A stretch of 9,099 nt of DNA from Chloroflexota bacterium (GTDB lineage Bacteria; Chloroflexota; Anaerolineae; SpSt-600), in assembly GCA_011041825.1 (NCBI GenBank), contig DRAO01000008.1, forward strand, positions 1-9,099, given 5' to 3'. A model generated the notes under the pieces. It was not told the DNA's origin and ran no database searches. It saw only the letters and a list, made by a program, of their open reading frames with translations. The position numbers and the translations under genes are program-made. This document shows, piece after piece, positions 1 through 5,750 of this stretch. Each line of letters opens with the position of its first letter. Positions within the stretch are counted from its first letter, which is position 1.

Positions 1-3
1 AAA

Positions 4-816
4 TTAATATCTTCTGACCACCGCCCGGTAAGTTTCCGGCTGACGCCATTGGAGCAGTTGGGTTTCCTCACGGCGCTGGCGGACTTCATCTAATTCCAGG
101 GTTACCACGGCGTATCCTTCAATGGGTTCATCTATGACAGTGCGCTTTTGGCCATCGGGGCCTACCACTATGCTTCCGCCGCCGAAGGAGTAAGTGTAAT
201 CTTCCCCTACTCGGTTGACAGCAGCTACAAAAATGGAATTTTCGTAAGCCCGGGCCATTACATAGGTGTTCCACTCCGCCATCGCCTTGGCTTCCCAATT
301 AGCCAACACGCACAATAGCTCTGCTCCGTTTAAGGTCAGTGAGCGGGCGACTTCGGGGAAAGCTAAATCCCACCCAATCATAATCCCCACCAGGCCAAAA
401 CCTGTCTCCAGGACTGGATAACGGTACCCCGGGCGGAATGCCATCCGTTCCTCGCCTTTAAGGTGTACCTTCCGGTAATCGCCGATGACTTCACCATCGG
501 GGCCTATGAGGACAGCAGCATTGTAGATGATGCTCTCCACTTTTTCCTTAAGGGGCATTCCAAACAGGATGTGGACGTTAAATTCAGAAGCCCTCTGGGC
601 GAGGAAGTTAACGGTGTGACCCGGCACCCGTTCGGCTAGTTCAGTAAAGCGCACTCCGCATTCGTACCCAGTGGTCACAAGTTCGGGAAAGATTATTAAA
701 TCCGTCTTTTGTTCCAAGCAGATGCGCTTTACAAATTCAGCCATTTTAGCAAGGTTCTCTTCCTGTTCCCCGATTTTGGGTTGCATTTGCACAAGGGCAA
801 CAGTGACCTCTCTCAT
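4..816 (-). CDS. Nitrilase-superfamily (carbon-nitrogen hydrolase) protein lacking the catalytic cysteine
   Basis: A 270-residue protein covering the whole nitrilase fold, the normal length for the family. Family hallmarks run in order: IIFPEL with catalytic Glu45, YRKVHL with catalytic Lys116, the second glutamate Glu123 in an E-x3-F-x-PG motif, LANWE (171-175), RAYENSIF and AAVNRVG (189-204), and FGGGS. The nucleophile motif is altered. Where active members read I-C-[YW]-D-x-x-FPE, this protein reads MIGWDLAFPE, with Gly148 (codon GGG, positions 373-375) at the cysteine position. Known members use Glu-Lys-Cys to hydrolyse amides or nitriles through a thioester, so the usual chemistry should be impossible here, although the rest of the pocket is retained. 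The other cysteines (33, 53, 169) are not at the active-site position. The ATG start lies four bases after a GGAGG placed directly after the mobA stop codon, so it is the second gene of that operon. It could be a binding or regulatory pseudoenzyme, or a recently inactivated enzyme. Family assignment is firm; function is unknown. Confidence 0.9.
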   Translation of the reverse strand: MREVTVALVQMQPKIGEQEENLAKMAEFVKRICLEQKTDLIIFPELVTTGYECGVRFTELAERVPGHTVNFLAQRASEFNVHILFGMPLKEKVESIIYNAAVLIGPDGEVIGDYRKVHLKGEERMAFRPGYRYPVLETGFGLVGIMIGWDLAFPEVARSLTLNGAELLCVLANWEAKAMAEWNTYVMARAYENSIFVAAVNRVGEDYTYSFGGGSIVVGPDGQKRTVIDEPIEGYAVVTLELDEVRQRREETQLLQWRQPETYRAVVRRY

Positions 817-825
817 ATGACCTCC

Positions 826-1416
826 TTAAGCTTTGGAATTCGTCCGTATTTTCCTCAAATCCTTTGGAGTATTTATATTCACAAAGGACGTGAGGGTTGG
901 GTCGAAGAAGCGGATGACATCTTCATCCACATACCGGACTTTAACCCAGGGCAGGAATTCCACGATCTTGTCCTCCCCTTTGGCAATCAATTTCTCGATG
1001 GCCGGTAGGCACTCCTTGGAGTACACGGCATGGAGCGGTTCCGGGCCCTTTCTCAAAACGGGCATAACCACATCATGATAGGGGGCTAGGGCTATCAGGT
1101 AACGCAGCAAGTCCAAATTAAGGAAAGGCATATCGCAAGCCACCACCAGGCAGTACTTTTCTCTGGCAGCGTGAAGTGCGGAGCAAATCCCAATGAGAGC
1201 ACTATGCCGAGGCATAACATCGGCTACTGACCTGACACCGGGGTAAACATAAAGCCCTGGTGTCTTGGAGACAATGAGCACATCTGAGGTTAAATTCTTA
1301 AGCTTGGCAAGGGGGCGTTCGATAAGAGGCTTACCCTTGTAGATGATGAGGGCCTTGTTGACCCCCATTCGGGTGCTAAGTCCTCCTGCCAGGATAGCTG
1401 CGCTTACCCCTTCCAT
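826..1416 (-). CDS. mobA: Molybdenum cofactor guanylyltransferase (MobA-like NTP transferase)
   Basis: A 196-residue cytoplasmic protein, the usual MobA length. It transfers GMP from GTP to molybdopterin, making the guanine dinucleotide cofactor used by DMSO-reductase-family enzymes such as formate dehydrogenases and nitrate reductases. The N-terminal nucleotide-binding signature LAGGLSTRMG-x-x-K spans residues 9-21, with Lys21 as the expected phosphate ligand. The metal-binding motif CDMPF is at 94-98, EPLHAVY at 126-132, and the C-terminal FVNINTPKDL at 178-187. The usual GPL-x-GI loop reads SALIGI (72-77), a small departure seen in MobA-like relatives, so a related nucleotidyltransferase such as MocA or a 2-phospholactate guanylyltransferase-type enzyme is a less likely alternative. 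The ATG start follows a GGAGGG about 11 bases upstream. It is first in a two-gene operon and is driven by the leftward promoter at 1495-1523. No other molybdopterin genes or molybdoenzymes occur in the window. Confidence 0.88.
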   Translation of the reverse strand: MEGVSAAILAGGLSTRMGVNKALIIYKGKPLIERPLAKLKNLTSDVLIVSKTPGLYVYPGVRSVADVMPRHSALIGICSALHAAREKYCLVVACDMPFLNLDLLRYLIALAPYHDVVMPVLRKGPEPLHAVYSKECLPAIEKLIAKGEDKIVEFLPWVKVRYVDEDVIRFFDPTLTSFVNINTPKDLRKIRTNSKA

Positions 1417-1462
1417 AGGATTTGATTCCCTCCATTTTTAAGGGCTTTACTGGAGAGAAGAA

Positions 1463-1481
1463 CCCTCCCTTAACGGGAGGG
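1463..1481 (-). promoter_or_regulatory. Hairpin in the mobA leader
   Basis: CCCTCCC and GGGAGGG form a perfect 7-bp stem around a 5-nt loop. It begins about 7 nt after the predicted transcription start of the mobA operon and sits about 46 nt upstream of the mobA start. On the minus strand a pyrimidine-rich stretch (TTCTTCTCTC) follows it. It could stabilise the 5' end or act as a weak attenuator. It is far too small to be the known molybdenum-cofactor riboswitch, and its role is inferred only from position. Confidence 0.45.
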
Positions 1482-1494
1482 CAACCTCGCATTC

Positions 1495-1523
1495 ATTATA
1501 GCCCGGAGAAGAAAAAAGGGCAA
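1495..1523 (-). promoter_or_regulatory. Promoter of the mobA-nitrilase operon
   Basis: Read on the minus strand, a -35 box TTGCCC (1518-1523) is separated by exactly 17 nt from a perfect -10 box TATAAT (1495-1500). The start should be near 1488, giving a leader of about 72 nt before mobA. The -35 overlaps one arm of an AAGGGCAA/TTGCCCTT dyad shared with the divergent promoter. Confidence 0.7.
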
Positions 1524-1550
1524 GCACAGGAACCACTAAGCCCCAGCTCT

Positions 1551-1579
1551 TTGCCCTTAAAGGGGAGCCGTGCTATAAT
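1551..1579 (+). promoter_or_regulatory. Promoter of the GT39 glycosyltransferase gene
   Basis: A -35 box TTGCCC (1551-1556), a 17-nt spacer and a perfect TATAAT (1574-1579), with an extended -10 TG at 1571-1572. Transcription would begin near 1586, upstream of both candidate TTG starts of the glycosyltransferase. The -35 is identical to that of the divergent mobA promoter and overlaps the other arm of the same dyad. Confidence 0.7.
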
Positions 1580-1652
1580 TGGAGGCAAAATTGAAAGCCT
1601 CAGCGAAAGGGCTTTTCAAGTTCCTCTACCTTAGGAAGATTGACAGGGGCAG

Positions 1653-1658
1653 AAGGAG
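1653..1658 (+). promoter_or_regulatory. Shine-Dalgarno sequence deciding the GT39 start
   Basis: AAGGAG sits 8 nt before the TTG at 1667, an ideal spacing. It lies inside the reading frame that would begin at the upstream TTG (1640), whose own AGGAAG is only one base from the codon. This favours 1667. Confidence 0.6.
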
Positions 1659-1666
1659 TTACCGGC

Positions 1667-4036
1667 TTGTTCAAATTGCGCTCTGAAGGGAGCATATACC
1701 AGATAGCTTGCAGATTTCTGCTGATAGCGCTGTTTTTATGGATGGCATTTGCCCTCCGACTCTACAGGCTTGATGCCCAAAGCCTCTGGGCCGATGAGGG
1801 CAATAGTGCCGCAATGGCCCTCAGGGATTTGCCCTCTATAGCTCTCCACTCCGCTGCTGATATTCACCCTCCCCTCTATTATTGGATTCTCAGGTTATGG
1901 GCAGGTCTTCTGGGGATTTCAGAATGGGCTCTCCGGTCTCTCTCAGCTTTTATCGGCCTTCTCCTGGTGGCGGTGGTTTATGCCCTGGGGAAGGAGCTTT
2001 TAGGGGAAAAGGTAGCCGTTGGCGCTATGCTCTTAGCCGCTTTTTGCCCCTTCCAGATCTATTATTCTCAGGAAGCCCGGATGTACATCCTGGTAGCTCT
2101 GCTAGCAAGCATATCCCTGCTGGCAGCTTTGCAGTGGTGGAGGAAGGAGAGCCCGGTAGGAGGAGGGCTTTATGTGCTCTCCACGGCTGCCGGGTTCTAT
2201 TCCCATTATTCTTTTCCCTTGATGCTGGGGGTGGAAAACCTCGCCTTCTTGGTGATGCTTGTGGCCAATGGGTTCAGGAGGCGGATGGGGCTGCGCCGGT
2301 ATGTCCTCGGATGGCTAGGGCTCCAAGGTCTAGCCCTGTTTCTCTATGCACCTTGGATGCCAGTGGCTTACAGGCGGCTTTCCTCGTGGCCTGCCATCAG
2401 GGAATACGATGCCCTAACGGCATTGAGGGAGGCAGCCAGGGTTTTAATCTTAGGTCCGGTTGCTCCTGGCGTGGCTTGGCTTTATCTTCTCATCGGATTG
2501 ACCGTGGTGGCCGGGGTGGTCCTACGGTTCCGCAAAAATTACCGTGCAGTGTCCGTGTTAGGGATGTGGCTGCTAGCCCCTTTGGCGATGATGCTGGCTT
2601 TGGGCCTCTTCCGGGGGGCATATCTGAAGTTTCTCCTCGTCGCTTCACCGGCATTTTGCATCTTGGTGGCGATGGGCATCGCATCCTTTGGGGAGGCAAG
2701 CTCCCCCATTGGTAGATGGCTGGCAAGGCTTATGGGAACGGCGATTTTGATGGGGGTAATCCTGGCTTTCTCCCTTTCGCTGCGGGTGCTTTACTTCGAT
2801 TTCACCAAGGATGACTACAGGGGTATGGCTCATTACATAGAAGCCGTAGAGCGACCCGGGGACGCCATAATCCTCGATGCTCCTGGCCAGGAGGAGGTAT
2901 TCCGCTATTACTATCGGGGCAACCTCCCCATTTATCCCCTGCCCAGGGAGAGGCCCCCCAAGCGGGAGAACTTGGAGGAAGAGCTGGCTCTCATAACCTC
3001 TCACCCGGGGCATATTTTCGCCCTTTTCTGGGCTACCAATGAAGCCGACCCCGATGGCATAGTGGAGAATTGGCTTGAGCGGAAAGCCTTCAAAGTTAGT
3101 GAGGAATGGAAGGGCAATGTCCGTTTCGCCATATACACTGTGCCTGAGTTGGAGGCTCCCTTTGCCTCCGGCGAAGAACATGGATGGCAATTCGGCTCAC
3201 CAAGCCTGTTTCGGCTTACAGGATACGTGGTGGGGGCTCAAAAGGTTGAAAGCGGAGGGGTCCTGCCTGTGATGCTCACTTGGCAGGCGGAGCGGGAAAC
3301 CGATAGGCGGTACAAGGTCACGGTGCAATTGCTAAATGAGAATAACCAGGTGGCGGCTCAATATGATGCTGAGCCTGAGGGAGGAAGGCGGCCCACCAAT
3401 ACCTGGCAGCCGGGGGAGGTCGTCGTAGACAACATCGGTGTTATGGTGAGGCCGGGGACCCCACCAGGGCACTACCTGCTTATCCTAGCTATGTATGATG
3501 CCAATACAGGCCAGCGATTGGAGGTAAAGGGACACGGGGTTAACGGTGACCACATCGAGATAAGCACTGTAGAAGTCACCAGGCCAGCACATTGGCCTCC
3601 CCTGGAAGCCTTGGGAATCCAGAATGAGCGAAAGGCACGCTTTGGCCCCTTGGAATTGCTGGGCTACGATGTATACAAGCGGGGCTTTGAATATAAACCT
3701 GATGCCCCTATCAACCCTGGGGATATAGTTCAGGTGAACCTCTATTGGCGGGCGGAGCTGAAACCTCAGGATGAATGGTTCGTGAGTTTAAGCCTGGTAG
3801 GCGCCAACGGGGAGATAGCTTCCGTGGAGGCTCCTGCCGCAGGAATTCAATATCCCACTACTTTATGGGAGCAGGGGGAAATCGTGCGGGCCCAGTTTGA
3901 CCTCTTCTTGCCGAGGGATATGGCGGCAGGCAAGTACCGGCTCTTCTTGAAGATGCGGCGAGGTACAGGTGGCGAATACCTGCCACCTATGGAGTTAAGT
4001 TCCATAATCGTGAAAAAGCTAGAAGCTCCCGGCTAA
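1667..4036 (+). CDS. GT39/ArnT-like membrane glycosyltransferase with two C-terminal beta-rich repeats
   Basis: A protein of 789 residues from this start. The N-terminal half (about 1-375) is a polytopic GT-C fold like dolichyl-phosphate-mannose mannosyltransferases and ArnT. It has about ten hydrophobic segments, the catalytic ADE acidic pair in the first extracytoplasmic loop (Asp43, Glu44), HPPLYYW (67-73) and YSQEARMY (133-140). These enzymes transfer sugar from a polyprenyl-phosphate donor on the outer face of the membrane; the acceptor here is unknown. A soluble domain follows, containing KDDYRG (about 381-386). Two tandem beta-rich repeats come next, about 505-640 and 657-785. They align at L-x-GY, x-x-L-x-W-[QR]-AE, P-T-x-x-W-x-x-GE and G-x-Y-x-L-x-L. 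TTG at 1667 was chosen because AAGGAG lies 8 nt upstream; an in-frame TTG at 1640 (798 residues) has an SD almost touching the start codon. The gene is probably monocistronic, ending at the 4072 hairpin. It could serve protein glycosylation or lipid-linked glycan extension. Confidence 0.85.
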   Translation: MFKLRSEGSIYQIACRFLLIALFLWMAFALRLYRLDAQSLWADEGNSAAMALRDLPSIALHSAADIHPPLYYWILRLWAGLLGISEWALRSLSAFIGLLLVAVVYALGKELLGEKVAVGAMLLAAFCPFQIYYSQEARMYILVALLASISLLAALQWWRKESPVGGGLYVLSTAAGFYSHYSFPLMLGVENLAFLVMLVANGFRRRMGLRRYVLGWLGLQGLALFLYAPWMPVAYRRLSSWPAIREYDALTALREAARVLILGPVAPGVAWLYLLIGLTVVAGVVLRFRKNYRAVSVLGMWLLAPLAMMLALGLFRGAYLKFLLVASPAFCILVAMGIASFGEASSPIGRWLARLMGTAILMGVILAFSLSLRVLYFDFTKDDYRGMAHYIEAVERPGDAIILDAPGQEEVFRYYYRGNLPIYPLPRERPPKRENLEEELALITSHPGHIFALFWATNEADPDGIVENWLERKAFKVSEEWKGNVRFAIYTVPELEAPFASGEEHGWQFGSPSLFRLTGYVVGAQKVESGGVLPVMLTWQAERETDRRYKVTVQLLNENNQVAAQYDAEPEGGRRPTNTWQPGEVVVDNIGVMVRPGTPPGHYLLILAMYDANTGQRLEVKGHGVNGDHIEISTVEVTRPAHWPPLEALGIQNERKARFGPLELLGYDVYKRGFEYKPDAPINPGDIVQVNLYWRAELKPQDEWFVSLSLVGANGEIASVEAPAAGIQYPTTLWEQGEIVRAQFDLFLPRDMAAGKYRLFLKMRRGTGGEYLPPMELSSIIVKKLEAPG

Positions 4037-4071
4037 GAATCTGGAAGCGAGTTAAAAACCCGCTAATCCTC

Positions 4072-4100
4072 AGCCGGTTTTCAACCGGCTTTAAGGCTTT
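4072..4100 (+). terminator. Rho-independent terminator of the glycosyltransferase gene
   Basis: AGCCGGTT, a TTC loop and AACCGGCT form a perfect 8-bp stem (4072-4090) 35 nt after the stop codon at 4036. A moderately T-rich tail (TTAAGGCTTT) follows. The broken T-run makes it weaker than a textbook terminator. Confidence 0.6.
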
Positions 4101-4122
4101 TCAGCCAGGTGATTCATCGCCC

Positions 4123-4289
4123 GGTAGTACATTTAACCGTGGTTGGCAATGTTGCCCCACGGTGGGAGCAAAAAAGAAGAAAAGGGAGAGTTTTTGTGGG
4201 CAACGACGAAGCCGTTGCCCACAAAAACACCTCTCTTTTTGGGACAAAACCCCACTTTTTATGTGACCACGATTAAATGTGGAGCTACC
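4123..4289. repeat. Long nested palindrome, possibly a MITE-like or REP-like element
   Basis: The outer arms ACATTTAACCGTGGTT (4129-4144) and the stretch at 4265-4280 are inverted copies with two mismatches, and GGTAG (4123-4127) pairs with CTACC (4285-4289) beyond them. At the centre is a perfect 16-bp stem (4190-4205 with 4213-4228). Between arms and centre lie smaller palindromes: GGCAA/TTGCC (4145-4156), CCCAC/GGTGG-type (4157-4165) and TGGG/CCCA (about 4240-4253). CATCGCC[C/T]GG occurs directly repeated at 4115-4124 and 4290-4299, outside the palindrome. It fills most of a 272-bp convergent intergenic region and has no credible coding capacity. It could be a miniature inverted-repeat transposon, a REP-type repeat or an elaborate bidirectional terminator. 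Copy number elsewhere in the genome would decide. Confidence 0.6.
4190..4228. terminator. Strong 16-bp hairpin, likely bidirectional terminator
   Basis: A perfect 16-bp stem with a 7-nt loop lies between the convergent glycosyltransferase and LysM genes. Read rightward it is followed by ACCTCTCTTTTT. Read leftward it is followed by a pyrimidine stretch, with T-runs at about 4168-4183. Its arms begin with five A/T pairs, as in bidirectional terminators. It is also the core of the longer palindrome. Confidence 0.55.
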
Positions 4290-4308
4290 CATCGCCTGGC
4301 GGGTGGGC

Positions 4309-4674
4309 TTAATAGGGAATTCGCAAGGTCTGACCCGGGTAAAGGGATTCGGGCTTTTCCAAGTCATTGGCCTTAAGGATAGCTTCTACCGTAACCCCAT
4401 ACTTCTGAGCTATGACAGCCAGCGTCTCTCCCTGCTGGACAACGTGAATGCGAAAGGTCGAGGTGGTTGGTTGTGTGGACCTAAAAGAGGATGCGGGTAG
4501 GGGCGTCGGCGTTATTATCTCAAGCATTAAGCCCGGCGTGTAAGTGGGTTTTGGCGTGCGGGTGGGGGTGGGAGTCACCCGCTTCCCCGAAAGGACCAGG
4601 TTAAAGAGGTTGGCAAAAACCAGGTAATTTAACAGGATGAGCACTATCAGAATGCTCCAGCGTCGGGACTTCAT
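4309..4674 (-). CDS. Small membrane-anchored LysM protein
   Basis: A 121-residue protein with three parts. A short basic start (KSRR) leads to one hydrophobic segment (about residues 7-28) acting as a signal anchor or uncleaved signal. A low-complexity Pro/Thr linker with TPTPTRTP-type repeats follows (about 34-72). A single LysM domain ends the protein (about 76-119), with HVVQQGETLAVIAQKYGV and the closing LYPGQTLRIP. LysM binds N-acetylglucosamine glycans such as peptidoglycan, so the protein should sit outside the membrane and contact the wall. No catalytic domain is present. The ATG follows a GAGG about 6 nt upstream. It is divergent from the GT2 gene with a 93-bp gap and converges on the GT39 gene across the palindromic region. 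I found no convincing promoter for it. The domain call is firm; the biological role is not known. Confidence 0.85.
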   Translation of the reverse strand: MKSRRWSILIVLILLNYLVFANLFNLVLSGKRVTPTPTRTPKPTYTPGLMLEIITPTPLPASSFRSTQPTTSTFRIHVVQQGETLAVIAQKYGVTVEAILKANDLEKPESLYPGQTLRIPY

Positions 4675-4705
4675 AGGTGCCTCGCTTCACAATATTTGTT
4701 CGCTC

Positions 4706-4734
4706 TTGTGCAAATAACGCAAACCTGTTATCCT
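4706..4734 (+). promoter_or_regulatory. Putative promoter of the GT2 gene
   Basis: TTGTGC (4706-4711), a 17-nt spacer, then TATCCT (4729-4734) with an extended -10 TG at 4726-4727. The boxes are only partial consensus matches. Transcription from about 4741 would exclude the in-frame start at 4696 and support the ATG at 4768. Confidence 0.45.
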
Positions 4735-4767
4735 CTGCTGCGTAAAAGAGATTGTGGGAAGGGAATT

Positions 4768-5727
4768 ATGAAAGTCTCGGTTATCATAACCGTCAAAAAC
4801 GAAGAACGCACTATCGGTAAGCTCCTCGATTCCCTCAAAGCTCAAACCATACAGCCGGATGAAATCATCATCGTGGATGGGGGCTCCACCGATAAGACAA
4901 CACAGATAATCCGCTCTTATGAGGGCACGCTGCCAATCAAGCTCGTGGTGGAACCGGGGACGAATATATCACAAGGGCGCAACATAGCCATCCGGATGGC
5001 CAAGGGCGAAATCATCGCCTCAACCGATGCTGGTGTCCGGCTGGTTCCCAACTGGTTGGAAGCCATCACCCGGCCCTTCAAGGAAGGTGCGGTTGTAGTA
5101 AGCGGCTTCTTCCTGCCCGATGTAGAAGGTGCCTTCGAGACAGCTATGGGGGCTACCGTGCTCCCTCACCTAAGCGATATTGAACCCCGGAAGTTCCTCC
5201 CTTCCAGCCGGTCTGTAGCTTTTCTAAAGGAAGCTTGGGAGAAAGCAGGCGGTTACCCCGAATGGTTGGATTACTGTGAGGATTTAATCTTTGATTTTAA
5301 GCTCCGCCGTCTCTATGGCCCTTTCCCCTTCGTCCCTGAGGCAATAGCCTATTTCAAACCCCGGACTAACCTGCGGGATTTCTTCATCCAATATTACCGC
5401 TATGCCCGGGGTGATGGCAAAGCTGACCTCTGGCGTCTGAGGCACGCCATCAGGTACTCCACATATTTGGTGCTGGTGCCGCTGCTGACGCTGCTGGGTT
5501 TAAAGGTGCATCCCCTGTGGTGGCTCGGCTTCCCGGTGGGAGCTGCCCTGTATCTGCGCAGGCCCTATCAACGGTTGTGGAAGATGATGGAAGGGCTATC
5601 CCTGGGCGAGAAGCTACTGGCCTGCCTGTGGGTGCCCATCATCCGGGTGACGGGAGACGTAGCCAAGATGATAGGGTACCCGGTCGGGGTGCTGTGGAGG
5701 CTCCGGCACGGGCGACACCCCTGGTAA
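4768..5727 (+). CDS. Family 2 glycosyltransferase with C-terminal membrane segments
   Basis: A 319-residue GT-A fold enzyme that uses a nucleotide-sugar donor at the cytoplasmic face of the membrane. The N-terminal strand VSVIITVKNEERTI is followed by the nucleotide-binding VDGGSTD (36-42). STDAG (85-89) occupies the DXD metal-binding position, an acidic ED pair is at 171-172 (probable catalytic base), and Q-x-x-R-Y (208-212) resembles the processive QxxRW motif. Two hydrophobic stretches (about 230-245 and 250-264) and a basic C-terminus suggest membrane association. The ATG at 4768 has GGAAGGG just upstream and begins exactly at the conserved family N-terminus; an in-frame start at 4696 would add 24 residues unlike the family and lies upstream of the predicted transcription start. 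The enzyme probably builds a surface glycan or glycolipid; the sugar and acceptor cannot be read from sequence. Its stop lies 23 bp from that of the convergent LCP gene. Confidence 0.87.
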   Translation: MKVSVIITVKNEERTIGKLLDSLKAQTIQPDEIIIVDGGSTDKTTQIIRSYEGTLPIKLVVEPGTNISQGRNIAIRMAKGEIIASTDAGVRLVPNWLEAITRPFKEGAVVVSGFFLPDVEGAFETAMGATVLPHLSDIEPRKFLPSSRSVAFLKEAWEKAGGYPEWLDYCEDLIFDFKLRRLYGPFPFVPEAIAYFKPRTNLRDFFIQYYRYARGDGKADLWRLRHAIRYSTYLVLVPLLTLLGLKVHPLWWLGFPVGAALYLRRPYQRLWKMMEGLSLGEKLLACLWVPIIRVTGDVAKMIGYPVGVLWRLRHGRHPW

Positions 5728-5750
5728 TTTCCCTGCCAAATCCCCCTTGT

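Noticed and set aside
1417..1488. Molybdenum cofactor riboswitch in the mobA leader
   Set aside because: The leader is only about 72 nt with one simple hairpin, too short for the known Moco aptamer.
1422..1634. Plus-strand 70-codon frame in the mobA/glycosyltransferase intergenic region
   Set aside because: It covers both divergent promoters, has low-complexity content resembling no family, and no suitable ribosome binding site.
1882..2715. 277-codon plus-strand frame inside the GT39 gene
   Set aside because: It is an alternate frame of strongly conserved glycosyltransferase coding sequence.
4101..4376. Frames on both strands across the palindromic region
   Set aside because: Opposing frames here follow from the inverted-repeat structure and show no protein-family features.
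4640..4700. Leftward promoter for the LysM gene (TATTGT at 4689-4694)
   Set aside because: No acceptable -35 box at 16-19 nt; too weak to annotate.
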